A DNA stretch of 64,000 bases, taken from Afipia carboxidovorans OM5 (GTDB lineage: Bacteria > Pseudomonadota > Alphaproteobacteria > Rhizobiales > Xanthobacteraceae). The translations under genes were made by a program, and so were the position numbers. Below the pieces are notes generated by a model. That model worked only from the letters and a program-made list of their open reading frames with translations, was not told where the DNA came from and did no database searches. Location of the stretch: positions 1,612,001 through 1,676,000 of the forward strand of contig NC_015684.1 of assembly GCF_000218565.1 (NCBI RefSeq), in the 5' to 3' direction. Positions 1 to 8,637 of this stretch are shown in pieces. Position 1 is the stretch's first letter, and the number at the start of each line of letters is the position of its first letter.

Positions 1-1
1 C

Positions 2-163
2 GTCTCGGAGACGTTCAAACCAGATACGGCTGGGGAAGATCTGCTGCGGGTGATGGCGCGGGCCGCCGACGCGCCCGACTTTTCCGCGGTCGAGGCGCGG
101 CTTCGGGAGACGCAAGCCGAGGTGCGGGAGCTGTTTCTGAAGCTAATGCAGGCGCGTCCCTGA
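2..163 (+). CDS. glnE: C-terminal end of probable glutamine-synthetase adenylyltransferase (partial)
   Basis: An open frame enters from the left edge and ends at TGA 161-163, giving 53 codons. The tail has the pattern LLRVMARAADAPDF followed by a heptad-like stretch rich in E, R and L, which resembles the C-terminus of alphaproteobacterial GlnE, the enzyme that adenylylates and deadenylylates glutamine synthetase. This recognition rests on a short tail only. The gene meets the histidine kinase on the other strand head-on, and the last 149 bases are shared by both reading frames. Confidence 0.5.
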   Translation, partial: VSETFKPDTAGEDLLRVMARAADAPDFSAVEARLRETQAEVRELFLKLMQARP

Positions 164-2450
164 GAACCTCTACGGTCGCACCGTTGCTCGGCAGGATGAT
201 GCTGACCACGGTGCCGATACCGAGCCGAGAGCGCAGCTTCAGCGTGCCGCCGTGCAGATGCGCGAGCGATTTTGCAATCGCAAGACCGAGGCCGGAGCCG
301 TGATAGCTCTTGGTGAGCTGGCTTTCGACCTGCTCGAACGGGCGGCCGAGGCGGGCGAGTGCTTCCTTCGGAATGCCGATGCCGCTGTCGGCGATCGTCA
401 CGATCACCTTGCCGCTGCGGGTGCGGCTGCGTACCAGAATGCGGCCGCCATCCGGCGTGAACTTCACCGCGTTCGACAGCAGGTTGACCATGATCTGCTT
501 CATCGCGCGGCGATCCGCGACGATCGGGATCGCGCCGTCGATCCGCGCATCGAGCGTGAGGCTCTTGCCGTCGGCGCGGCTTGAGGCGACGCGCATGGAT
601 TCGGAAATCGTCTGCGACAGATCGAGCTCTTCCGGATCGAGCTTCATGCGCCCGGCCTCGATCTTGGACATGTCGAGCACGTCGTTGATGACTTCGAGCA
701 GGTAATTGCCGCTCGACAGAATATCCTGACAGTATTCCTGATAGCGCTCGGAGCCGAGCGCGCCGAACATGCCGCGGCCCATCACCTCGGAGAAGCCGAT
801 GATGGCGTTGAGCGGCGTGCGCAGCTCGTGACTCATGTTGGCGAGGAATTTCGACTTGGTCTGGTTCGCTTCCTCGGCGCGGCGTTTTTCCTCGGCGTAT
901 TTCTGCGCGAGGTCGGCCAGTTCGCGCGCCTGCCGCTCAAGTGCCGTCTGCGAGCGTTTGAGATCGACGACATAAGCGGTGAGCCGCAGATCGTTGTCGA
1001 CGAGGCGCTGCTCGTGATGCTTGATCTGGGTGATGTCGGTGCCGACCGACACGAAGCCACCGTCCTTGGTGCGCCGCTCGCTGATGTGCAGCCAGCTTCC
1101 GTCGTTGAGTTGCGCCTCGAAGGTCCGCGCGCCCGGCGTCGAGATATCGCTGCCCGCAACCCGTGCGCGGATTTCCGGCATGTGGCCGACGTCGATCACT
1201 GTCTCATAGGGTGTGCCGGCGACCACCGCCGAATCCGGCAGCTTGTGCAGGCGCTGGAAGTGCGAGTTGCACAGCACCAGGCGGTTTTCCGAATCCCACA
1301 GCACGAACGCTTCCGGAATGGTCTCGATCGCGTCGCGGAGCCGCAGGTCGGCCTCGATCTTGCGTTCCGCGAGGCACTTCTGCTCGGTGATGTCGAGCGC
1401 GATGCCGATCAGGTGGCTGCCGTTGGCACCGGTCTCGGCGAGTTCGCAGCGCACGCACAGCCAGATCCAGTGGCCGTTGGTGTGGCGCATGCGGAAGGTC
1501 TGATCGATGTGGTCGATCTCGCTCGACAGAAGCTTGTCCGCGATCGCCATCAGGTCGATGTCTTCGGAATGCACCAGCGCATTGACCTCGCCGAAAGCGA
1601 GCAGGTCGTTGCGACCGTCGAGCCCCAGCATGGTGAACATCGACTGCGACCAGAAGATGCGCCCGCGCGAAAGGTCCCAGTCCCACAGGCCGCAGCGGCC
1701 GCGATTGAGCGCGGTGTCGATGCGTCCGCGCACGGCGTCGTTGATGAGGTCGCTTTCGCGTGCGCGGCTCGATTGCCAGTGGAAGGCGAAGCCGAGGATC
1801 AACACCACGAAGCCGGTGGTCGCCGACAGCGTAATCAAGAGCGTCGTATCGGAGCGCCATGAGGCGGCGTTCTGGTCCTGCACCACGATAACGCGGCCCT
1901 GTGTGGAGAGCGCGCGTTCGGCCGCCATCACCTTGCGGCCATCCTGCAGTGTCAGTTCCATCGCGGCATTCGGGTTTGCGCTCAGCGCCTGAAGCTGGGC
2001 GGGCAGCAGGTTGTCGAGGATCGCGTCGCTCTTGCCGTCGAGCGCGAGTTGCACGTTCGCGCGGTCGAGTCCGCTGACGACGATGGTGCGGCCGGAGGCG
2101 TTGGCCCATGGCGGCACCATGCCGGGCAGCGCAGCGAGAAGGCGGTCGGCGGAGAGCGTGCTGTCGGGGCGGCGCGCGGCGAAGCGTTCGATCCGCTCGG
2201 TGACGAGGTCCGCAAGCGAGGCGATCTCGCGCGTCACCGCATTATGCTTCTGCCGGTTCTGATCGAGCACCTGCACGCAGGCGCCGATCAGGATGGTGGC
2301 CAGGAAAGCGATGATGAGGGTGGGGACTGCGCGTCGAAGAAGCGGCTCGACGATGAGAAGGCGGTTATACGCCGGTTGGGCGATCGATTGCGCCAACCCC
2401 TTGATGGAATCGGATTGAACGCACGATTCTGCCGCGTGCACGCGCGCCAT
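15..2450 (-). CDS. Membrane-bound PAS sensor histidine kinase, PleC/PdhS type
   Basis: An 811-residue sensor kinase. A first membrane helix lies at about residues 42-62, a periplasmic domain of roughly 140 residues follows, and a second helix lies at about 200-223. Two PAS regions occupy about 240-480 and a coiled linker precedes the HisKA domain, whose phospho-acceptor is His541 in HELRTPLN. The HATPase part has the N box (NLLSNAVKFTPDGG), DSGIGIP and GSGLGLAI. The GERYQEY-type segment after the H box and the VINDVLDMSKIEAGR helix are typical of the alphaproteobacterial PleC/DivJ/PdhS group that acts on DivK-like regulators; assignment to PleC itself is not certain. Residues from about 763 to 811 form an Ala/Pro/Arg-rich tail encoded entirely opposite the glnE end. 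No receiver domain is present. Confidence 0.85.
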   Translation of the reverse strand: MARVHAAESCVQSDSIKGLAQSIAQPAYNRLLIVEPLLRRAVPTLIIAFLATILIGACVQVLDQNRQKHNAVTREIASLADLVTERIERFAARRPDSTLSADRLLAALPGMVPPWANASGRTIVVSGLDRANVQLALDGKSDAILDNLLPAQLQALSANPNAAMELTLQDGRKVMAAERALSTQGRVIVVQDQNAASWRSDTTLLITLSATTGFVVLILGFAFHWQSSRARESDLINDAVRGRIDTALNRGRCGLWDWDLSRGRIFWSQSMFTMLGLDGRNDLLAFGEVNALVHSEDIDLMAIADKLLSSEIDHIDQTFRMRHTNGHWIWLCVRCELAETGANGSHLIGIALDITEQKCLAERKIEADLRLRDAIETIPEAFVLWDSENRLVLCNSHFQRLHKLPDSAVVAGTPYETVIDVGHMPEIRARVAGSDISTPGARTFEAQLNDGSWLHISERRTKDGGFVSVGTDITQIKHHEQRLVDNDLRLTAYVVDLKRSQTALERQARELADLAQKYAEEKRRAEEANQTKSKFLANMSHELRTPLNAIIGFSEVMGRGMFGALGSERYQEYCQDILSSGNYLLEVINDVLDMSKIEAGRMKLDPEELDLSQTISESMRVASSRADGKSLTLDARIDGAIPIVADRRAMKQIMVNLLSNAVKFTPDGGRILVRSRTRSGKVIVTIADSGIGIPKEALARLGRPFEQVESQLTKSYHGSGLGLAIAKSLAHLHGGTLKLRSRLGIGTVVSIILPSNGATVEVLRDAPALASETAPAPRLASPEAAPRPRKSRARRRPAPSPAADLPQPYLV

Positions 2451-2980
2451 ATACAGCCCCCGGATTTTTCCGCTGTCCCCCCTCCGAAAGCCGACACGCT
2501 ACATGCTCTCGAATCGTGTCTCGATTTGAATCCAGTTTTTCGACTCTGTCGAGAGTCAACGAATCCTTAATCGAAAATAATTTTATCCAACGCTTCTTTT
2601 TGATCGCGACCTGAGTCCGAACCGAGAACGCCCTGGTAGGGCGCTTTATTTCGCACGCCATATCTATCCGCGCGCGTTAACCCTCGTGCGCATGGTGATG
2701 ATGGATCGTATCCGCGCGACGAATCGTTTGCGCGCTCACGCACGCCGCCGCGGCCTGACATTGTCCCGGAGCAAAGCACCAAACTGGTTACGGGTAGGGC
2801 GGCCGGTCCCTTCTTATTGCTGCAAGCCCTTCGCAGTCTCGTGCGTTGCGGAGGGGCCGTGAGTTTGGTATTCCGGTTCCGAAGTCGCTCGGTGCGAAGT
2901 CGGCCTCGCGGCCCTTTCATGATTGAATCGAAGGGCGAAACCACGCAGCATCGGTCGAAGCCATCGACTGGGAGATGCGC
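2451..2980. promoter_or_regulatory. Intergenic region between histidine kinase and SucC-like gene
   Basis: About 530 bases without a convincing gene, AT-richer around 2560-2610 than its surroundings. It should hold two divergent promoters. Near its right end TTGGTAT (2865-2871) matches the half-site seen at the oxlT and oxc promoters, but the second arm at 2877-2883 is poor, so operator function here is weak. A small hairpin, GCCCT-GGTA-GGGC, lies near 2630-2643. Confidence 0.35.
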
Positions 2981-4153
2981 GTGAATCTGCACGAGTTTCA
3001 GGCCAAACAAATCCTGGCGGGCTACGGGTTGCCCTCGCCGGGCGGCAAGGTTGCCATCACAGCCGAACAGGCTGTCGCCATTTATAATGAGCTCGGCGGC
3101 GGTGACATGGCCGTCAAGGCGCAGGTCCATGCCGGTGGCCGCGCACAGGCGGGCGGCGTCAAGATCGTCCATTCCGAGAAAGAGGCAAAGGCGGTCGCGA
3201 CCTCGCTGCTCGGCAAGAAGCTCGTCACCGCGCAGACCGGCCCGGCCGGGCGCGTGGTCCGGCGCATCTATCTCGAAAAGGCGGTCGAGCCCGTGCGCGA
3301 GCTGCACGTCGCACTCCTGATCGACGGCTCCTCCGGTACCCTCACATTGTTCGGCAGCGCCCGTGGCGGCGACGATATCGAGGAGCGTGCCGCGCGCGGC
3401 GAGTTGCGGCTCGAGCGTCTCAGCCTCGGCGATGGCTCCAAGCGGCAGGCCGACAACGTCGCGGCTTTTGCGACGCGCATCCGCATCGATGCCGGTTCGG
3501 TGGCGGCCTTCGAGAAGATCGTCGATGGCCTGCGCCGCGCCTTTGTCGATCTCGACGCAAGCCTGATCGAAATCAACCCGCTCGCGATCCTGCGCGACGG
3601 CAGCTTCCAGGCGCTCGACGTCAAGATGGTGCTGGAAGACAACGCGCTGTTCCGCCATCCCGACCTCACCGCACTGCGCGATGAGGACGAGATTGATCAT
3701 CGCGAGGTCGAGGCGCAGCGCCACCAGCTCAACTTCGTCAGCATGGACGGCAATATCGGCGTGGTCGCCAACGGCGCGGGCTTAGGCCTTGCGAGCGTCG
3801 ACCTCGTCTGTGCGGCGGGCGGCAAGCCCGCGAACTTCATGGATATCCGCACCACGGCGACGAGCCTCGATGTCGCCTACGGCTTCGGCCTCCTGCTCGA
3901 CAATCCCGCGACGCGTGCGATTTTCCTCAATGTCCACGGCGGCGGCATGCAGCCTTGCGACACCATCGCGGAAGGCCTCGGCATCGCCATGCGCCGCACC
4001 GGCCGCTCGTTGCCGATCGTGGCGCGGCTCGCTGGCAACAACGCCGAGTTCGCGCGTTCGCGCTTCGTCAATTTCGGTTGCCCGGTCGTCGATTGTCCGG
4101 ACATGTGGACGGCCGCGACCAAGGTCGTGGCCATTGCGCAGAAGGGAGGATGA
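2981..4153 (+). CDS. Divergent succinyl-CoA/malate-CoA ligase beta subunit-like protein
   Basis: Predicted 390-residue ATP-grasp subunit of an ADP-forming CoA ligase. GTG 2981 is preferred over ATG 2975 because GGGAG sits directly against the ATG but six bases before the GTG, and GTG gives MNLHEFQAK, matching the MNIHEYQAK start of the family. Family features are KAQVHAGGRAQAGGV (47-60), KKLVTAQTGPAG, and the metal-site segment SLIEINPLAI (195-204). Several highly conserved elements have changed: the NFLDVGGGAS loop reads NFMDIRTTAT (285-294), the NIFGGI strand reads NVHGGG, and RLEGTN reads RLAGNN. It forms an operon with the alpha-like gene one base downstream. Malate-CoA ligase (MtkA) is one possible identity, but the true substrate cannot be told from sequence; the oxalate context also allows an oxalate-related acid. 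Confidence 0.75.
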   Translation: MNLHEFQAKQILAGYGLPSPGGKVAITAEQAVAIYNELGGGDMAVKAQVHAGGRAQAGGVKIVHSEKEAKAVATSLLGKKLVTAQTGPAGRVVRRIYLEKAVEPVRELHVALLIDGSSGTLTLFGSARGGDDIEERAARGELRLERLSLGDGSKRQADNVAAFATRIRIDAGSVAAFEKIVDGLRRAFVDLDASLIEINPLAILRDGSFQALDVKMVLEDNALFRHPDLTALRDEDEIDHREVEAQRHQLNFVSMDGNIGVVANGAGLGLASVDLVCAAGGKPANFMDIRTTATSLDVAYGFGLLLDNPATRAIFLNVHGGGMQPCDTIAEGLGIAMRRTGRSLPIVARLAGNNAEFARSRFVNFGCPVVDCPDMWTAATKVVAIAQKGG

Positions 4154-4154
4154 G

Positions 4155-5036
4155 GTGGCCATCCTCGTCGATAAAGAGACCAAGGTGCTGTGCCAGGGCA
4201 TGACCGGCTGGGCAGGCACTCACCACACTGCGCGCATGATGGAATACGGCACCGAGGTGGTCGCGGGCGTGACGCCGGGCAAGGGCGGGCGCACCCATCT
4301 CGAACTGCCGGTGTATGACACGGTGGCTCAGGCCAAAGCCGAGACCGGCGCCAACGCCAGCATGATCTTCGTGCCGCCCGCCAACGCGGCGAAAGCGATG
4401 ATCGAGGCGATCGAGGCTGAGCTTCCGCTGGTCGTCGTCGTCACCGAACGTGTGCCGGCACTCGACATGGTGCGGGTGCGTCAGGCGCTCGATGGCTCCA
4501 AGACGCGCCTCGTCGGCCCCAACTCGCAAGGCATTCTCGCGCCCGAGATCTGCAAGATCGGCGTGATGGCGACCGGCAGCGAACGGCCGGGCGGTGTTGG
4601 CATCGTCTCGCGCTCGGCCTCGCTGACAAGCGAGGTGGTGGCGCAGATTTCAGGCGAGGGGCTCGGTCAGTCGACCACGGTCGGCGTCGGCGGTGATCCG
4701 ATCCACGGCATGAGCATGGTTCAGTGTGTGGAGTTGTTCCTCGCCGATCCGGAGACCGAAGGCATCGTGCTGATCGGCGAAATCGGCGGCACCGAGGAGC
4801 AGGAAGTTGCGGAGTATCTGCAGGCCCGCAAGGCGTCGAAGCCGGTGGTCGCGCTGATCGCCGGGCAATATGCACCGCCGGAGCGTCGCATGGGCCATTC
4901 CGGCACGCTCACGATGTATGGCCGCGGTGATGCCGGCAGCAAGATCGCCGCGCTCGAGCGCGCCAGTGTCGAGATCGCGCCGAGCTCGCATCTCGTCGGC
5001 CGCACCATCCGCGATGCACTGCTGCGCGCGCGGTGA
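4155..5036 (+). CDS. Divergent succinyl-CoA/malate-CoA ligase alpha subunit-like protein
   Basis: Predicted 293-residue CoA-binding subunit. No ATG exists near the N-terminus; GTG 4155 follows GGGAGG inside the end of the beta gene and the stop of that gene lies one base upstream, so translational coupling is likely. The N-terminal Rossmann part starts VLCQGMTGWAGTHH, and the phospho-histidine is His248 in RRMGHSG. Two usually fixed motifs differ from ordinary SucD: GPNCPG reads GPNSQG (121-126) and SRSGTLTYE reads SRSASLTSE (152-160). A separate, fully canonical sucCD lies 10 kb away, so this is a paralogue with probably different substrate. MtkB is the nearest named alternative. Confidence 0.75.
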   Translation: MAILVDKETKVLCQGMTGWAGTHHTARMMEYGTEVVAGVTPGKGGRTHLELPVYDTVAQAKAETGANASMIFVPPANAAKAMIEAIEAELPLVVVVTERVPALDMVRVRQALDGSKTRLVGPNSQGILAPEICKIGVMATGSERPGGVGIVSRSASLTSEVVAQISGEGLGQSTTVGVGGDPIHGMSMVQCVELFLADPETEGIVLIGEIGGTEEQEVAEYLQARKASKPVVALIAGQYAPPERRMGHSGTLTMYGRGDAGSKIAALERASVEIAPSSHLVGRTIRDALLRAR

Positions 5037-5064
5037 ACTGAAGGAAGAGCGCATCACCTCAGTC

Positions 5065-5180
5065 GTCATGCCCGGCTTTATGCCGGGCATCCACGTCTTA
5101 GGAGTTTTAACTTAAGGAAGGAAGGGCGTGGATGCGCGGGTCATCCCCGATCAAGTCGGGGACGGGCGCCCGCGCATGAC
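5065..5180. repeat. Palindromic intergenic repeat, GTCAT...ATGAC family (copy 1)
   Basis: A 116-base element starting GTCATGCCCGGC and ending GCCCGCGCATGAC. It contains three nested hairpins: GCCCGGC-TTTAT-GCCGGGC, CCACG...CGTGG and CCCCGA-TCAAG-TCGGGG. Related elements with the same GTCAT/ATGAC ends lie at 55003-55071 and 57442-57541. It follows the ligase operon and could also act as a transcript-end structure. Confidence 0.7.
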
Positions 5181-5224
5181 GACCTGCGGTCAGTCGTGCC
5201 TTCGCGTGAAGCGAAGCGGCCCCC

Positions 5225-5578
5225 TCAATAACTTTTGCCGTCGACCCTCTTCACGGACAGCGCGTCGGGATCGACGCCGTCGAGACAACGCACGTTGATC
5301 GCCACCATCTCCTGTCCGTCGGGGCTCTTGCCGCGTGCAAACGACTCGATGCCGCAGGTCTTGCAGAACAGATGATGGATGATGTGCTTGTTGAACGTGT
5401 AGTCGGTCTGCGCGTCATCGCCTTTCAGAAGCTTGAACGAGCCGGCAGGCGCGAACGCGAGCAGCGAGCCGAGCCGTCCGCAGCGCGAGCAGTTGCAGGC
5501 GATGACGCCGTCGAGTTCGAGCGTCGCTTCATATCGGACGTTGCCGCATTGGCAGCCGCCGCTGTAGGTGTTCGGCAT
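5225..5578 (-). CDS. GFA-family (Mss4-like fold) zinc protein
   Basis: A 117-residue protein of the GFA/CENP-V family, annotated in databases as glutathione-dependent formaldehyde-activating-like. ATG 5578 is chosen over ATG 5584 because GAGGG stands at proper distance from it. Zinc ligand candidates are CQC (Cys9, Cys11), CNCSRC (Cys28, Cys30, Cys33) and CKTC (Cys72, Cys75), in the usual order. The biochemical role of most family members is not established. It sits convergent to the ligase operon and upstream of the IclR gene's 3' end; a link to C1 units from oxalate is only suggestive. Confidence 0.8.
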   Translation of the reverse strand: MPNTYSGGCQCGNVRYEATLELDGVIACNCSRCGRLGSLLAFAPAGSFKLLKGDDAQTDYTFNKHIIHHLFCKTCGIESFARGKSPDGQEMVAINVRCLDGVDPDALSVKRVDGKSY

Positions 5579-5677
5579 ATGCATTCCCTCGTGGCGCGTG
5601 ATCCGGCGATCATTCGCCGGAATCGGTGCGCCATTATGACGGTGCGCGCAGCAAGTAGGAAAACTCTGTCGTGAGGC

Positions 5678-6502
5678 TCAGGTGCGGCGCGGCACCACGC
5701 CGCCGATCGACGATGTGATGTGATCGGCCGCGCGCATCACCATCGGACCGAATTCACCGAGCCGCTGCGTGGTAAGTCGCACTGCAGGCCCCGAAATCGA
5801 CACTGCGGCGATGGTCTCGCCGAGTTCGTTATAGATCGGCGCTGCGATGCATCGCATGCCGGGCGTGCGTTCCTCGTCGTCGATCGCCCAGCCGCGCGCG
5901 CGGCTTTCGGCCAGTTCTGCGAGCAGGGCCGTGGGATCGACGCGGGTATTCTCGGTGAAGCGCTGCAGTCCGCGCGTATAGAAGATCTGCTTCACGCGCT
6001 CTTCCGGGAAACCCGCAAGCAGCGCCTTGCCAACGCCGGAGGCGTGCATCAGGCTGCGCGTACCGGCGCGGAAGAAGGCGCGCAGCGTGTTGTGGCTTTC
6101 GATCTGCGAGATGAAGACCACCTCACCATTGTCCTCGATGCCGAGATTGATGGTCTCGCCGGTCTGCTCCATCAATTCGCGCATCACCTCGCGCCCCATG
6201 CCGGCGAGGCGACGGTTGCGCAGGAAGGCGGCGCCGGTCTTGAAGGCATCGACGCCGATCAGCCACAGCCCGCGCTCTTCGTCGTGAAAGACGAAGCGAT
6301 GCGCCTCGAGCGTGAACAGCAGGCGATGGACGGTGGATGGGGCGAGCCCCGAGCGCTGGGCGAGGTCGGTGAGCGTCAGCCCATCGGCGTCGGCAACGAG
6401 GCGCAGAAGCGCAAGCCCGCGGTCGAGTGCCTGGATCGATCCGGCCTTCGCGGGGTTAAAGCTTCGCGGCCGTCCTCGCTTGCGATGGTCTGCCGTGCTC
6501 AT
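5678..6502 (-). CDS. IclR-family transcriptional regulator
   Basis: A 274-residue regulator. The start at 6502 (MSTADHRKRGRPRSF) is preceded by AGAAGG; a longer frame to 6610 lacks a ribosome site and runs into the AT-rich promoter region. An N-terminal arginine-rich arm precedes the winged helix (SIQALDRGLALLRLVADADGLTLTDLA), and the C-terminal IclR effector domain contains the conserved pattern MHASGVGKALLAG and RGWAIDDEE plus SISGPAVR. It is transcribed divergently from gcl, the arrangement of pathway-specific IclR regulators such as AllR, which responds to glyoxylate in E. coli. Control of gcl by glyoxylate or a neighbour metabolite is a reasonable inference. Confidence 0.85.
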   Translation of the reverse strand: MSTADHRKRGRPRSFNPAKAGSIQALDRGLALLRLVADADGLTLTDLAQRSGLAPSTVHRLLFTLEAHRFVFHDEERGLWLIGVDAFKTGAAFLRNRRLAGMGREVMRELMEQTGETINLGIEDNGEVVFISQIESHNTLRAFFRAGTRSLMHASGVGKALLAGFPEERVKQIFYTRGLQRFTENTRVDPTALLAELAESRARGWAIDDEERTPGMRCIAAPIYNELGETIAAVSISGPAVRLTTQRLGEFGPMVMRAADHITSSIGGVVPRRT

Positions 6503-6789
6503 CAGCCTTCTAAGCTCCCAAAAACTCTCAAGGAAAGTCTGCAGCCCCCCACGAAATCCGAAGGGAATCAGAAAAGTCCGAGAGTCGTCCTTACTCTCAT
6601 CGAACTTCATATATTACGGAAACATTTTTTATTATGAAGCCCAATAGATATCTTTATAATACCATCTAATTGAATTGTAACATGAATTTTTTTATAGACA
6701 GAATTGGAAAAATATTCTGAAATGAGTTGACGTAGTGAGACTTTTGGCATTCTGTATGCCAGGATCAAGAAAAAAATCAGGAGAGGCCC
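6503..6789. promoter_or_regulatory. AT-rich divergent promoter region between IclR gene and gcl
   Basis: The stretch 6600-6730 is far richer in A and T than the rest of the window. It contains GGAAACA and TTGGAAAAATATTC segments that resemble loose IclR-family half-sites (TGGAAA). A -35-like TTGACG lies at 6727-6732, just before the palindrome at 6744-6762. Confidence 0.5.
6744..6762. promoter_or_regulatory. Putative operator at gcl promoter
   Basis: The sequence TTGGCATTCTGTATGCCAG is a near-perfect palindrome of TTGGCAT and ATGCCAG arms with five bases between. It lies 12 bases after TTGACG, covering the expected -10 region of the gcl promoter and ending 27 bases before the gcl start. The same arms and spacing occur at oxlT (20911-20929) and oxc (21224-21242). 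The position fits a repressor site. Confidence 0.6.
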
Positions 6790-8583
6790 ATGGCCCGTAT
6801 GAGAGCAATCGACGCCGCTGTTGCCGTTCTGGAGAAGGAGGGCATCGTTCAGGCGTTCGGGGTTCCTGGCGCAGCCATCAATCCGTTCTATTCCGCGATG
6901 AAGAAGCGCGGTTCGATCAAGCACGTGCTGGCGCGCCACGTTGAAGGTGCATCCCACATGGCGGAGGGCTACACCCGCGCCAAGCCCGGCAACATCGGCA
7001 TCTGCATCGGCACCTCCGGCCCGGCCGGCACCGACATGATCACCGGCCTTTACTCGGCGATCGCCGACTCCATTCCGATCCTCTGCATCACCGGGCAGGC
7101 GCCGCGCGCACGCCTCTACAAGGAAGACTTCCAGGCCGTCGACATCGAGTCGATCGCCAAGCCCGTCACCAAGTGGGCGGTCACGGTGCGCGAGCCGGCG
7201 CTGGTGCCGCGCGTGTTCCAGCAGGCCTTCCACATCATGCGCTCGGGCCGTCCGGGTCCGGTGCTGATCGATCTGCCGTTCGACGTGCAGGTCGCCGAGA
7301 TCGAGTTCGACGAAGAGACCTATGAGGCGCTGCCGGTTTACAAGCCGTCGGCGACCCGCAAGCAGATCGAGAAGGCGCTCGAGATGCTCAATGCCGCCGA
7401 GAAGCCGCTGATCGTCGCGGGCGGCGGTATCATTTCCTCCGGCGCGTCCGATCTTCTGGTGCAGTTCGCCGAGACGATGAACGTGCCGGTGATCCCGACC
7501 CTGATGGGCTGGGGCTCCATTCCGGACGATCACGTTCTGATGGCCGGCATGGTCGGTCTGCAGACCAGCCACCGCTACGGCAACGCCACCATGCTCGAGT
7601 CCGATTTCGTGCTCGGCATCGGCAACCGCTGGGCCAACCGTCACACCGGTTCGATCGAGACCTACACCAAGGGCCGCAAGTTCGTTCACGTCGACATCGA
7701 GCCGACGCAGATCGGTCGCGTGTTCAATCCCGATCTCGGCATCGTCTCCGACGCCAAGGCCGCACTCGAACTCTTCGTGCAGGTCGCGAAGGAGTGGAAG
7801 AAGTCCGGCAAGCTCAAGGAGCGTCAGGCGTGGCCGGCTGCGTGTCAGGATCGCAAGCGCACCATGCTGCGCAAGAGTCACTACGACAACGTGCCGATCA
7901 AGCCGCAGCGCGTCTATGAGGAGATGAGCAAGGCGTTCGGTCGCGACACCTGCTACGTCAGCGTCATCGGCCTGTCGCAGATCGCGGGCGGTCAGTTCCT
8001 CGGCGTCTACAAGCCGAACCACTGGATCAACGCCGGTCAGGCCGGTCCGCTCGGCTGGACGCTGCCCGCAGCGCTCGGCGTGCGTGCTGCCGATCCGTCG
8101 CGCGAGATCGTCGCGCTGTCGGGCGACTACGACTTCCAGTTCCTGATCGAGGAGCTCGCGGTCGGCGCGCAGTTCAAGCTGCCCTACATCCACGTGCTGG
8201 TGAACAACTCGTATCTCGGGTTGATCCGTCAGTCGCAGCGCGGCTTCGACATGGACTATCAGGTCCAGTTGTCGTTCGATAACGTGAACACGCCGGAGAT
8301 CGGCGAGTACGGTGTCGATCACATCAAGGTCGCGGAAGGCCTCGGCTGCAAGGCGATCCGCGTCACCGACCCGAAGGATGCGCAGGCTGCATTCGCCAAG
8401 GCCAAGGCCTGGATGAAGGAGTTCAGCGTGCCGGTGGTGGTCGAGTTCATCCTCGAGCGCGTCACCAACATTTCCATGGGTACGGAGATCGATAATATCG
8501 TCGAGTTCGAGGAGGTCCTCGATCTTCCGCTTGACGAAGTCCCGGCAGGTCAGGGTAATCCTCGCAAGCTGCAGCCTGTCTAA
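6790..8583 (+). CDS. gcl: Glyoxylate carboligase (tartronate-semialdehyde synthase)
   Basis: A 597-residue thiamine-diphosphate enzyme that joins two glyoxylates to tartronate semialdehyde with release of CO2. AGGAGAG precedes ATG 6790. The hallmark of Gcl is present: Val51 in ARHVEGASHMAEGY, where other family members have a catalytic glutamate. The N-terminal Pyr domain (about 1-165), the central FAD/nucleotide domain (about 190-330) and the C-terminal PP domain with GDYDFQF and NNSYLGLIRQSQRGF are all complete. It heads the gcl-hyi-glxR-reductase gene run. Regulation is probably through the palindrome at 6744-6762 and the divergent IclR gene. Confidence 0.97.
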   Translation: MARMRAIDAAVAVLEKEGIVQAFGVPGAAINPFYSAMKKRGSIKHVLARHVEGASHMAEGYTRAKPGNIGICIGTSGPAGTDMITGLYSAIADSIPILCITGQAPRARLYKEDFQAVDIESIAKPVTKWAVTVREPALVPRVFQQAFHIMRSGRPGPVLIDLPFDVQVAEIEFDEETYEALPVYKPSATRKQIEKALEMLNAAEKPLIVAGGGIISSGASDLLVQFAETMNVPVIPTLMGWGSIPDDHVLMAGMVGLQTSHRYGNATMLESDFVLGIGNRWANRHTGSIETYTKGRKFVHVDIEPTQIGRVFNPDLGIVSDAKAALELFVQVAKEWKKSGKLKERQAWPAACQDRKRTMLRKSHYDNVPIKPQRVYEEMSKAFGRDTCYVSVIGLSQIAGGQFLGVYKPNHWINAGQAGPLGWTLPAALGVRAADPSREIVALSGDYDFQFLIEELAVGAQFKLPYIHVLVNNSYLGLIRQSQRGFDMDYQVQLSFDNVNTPEIGEYGVDHIKVAEGLGCKAIRVTDPKDAQAAFAKAKAWMKEFSVPVVVEFILERVTNISMGTEIDNIVEFEEVLDLPLDEVPAGQGNPRKLQPV

Positions 8584-8637
8584 GGCTGCAGCGGCGATCC
8601 CGCAATCTGACCGAAACTGGAAATGAAGGAGGGCGCT

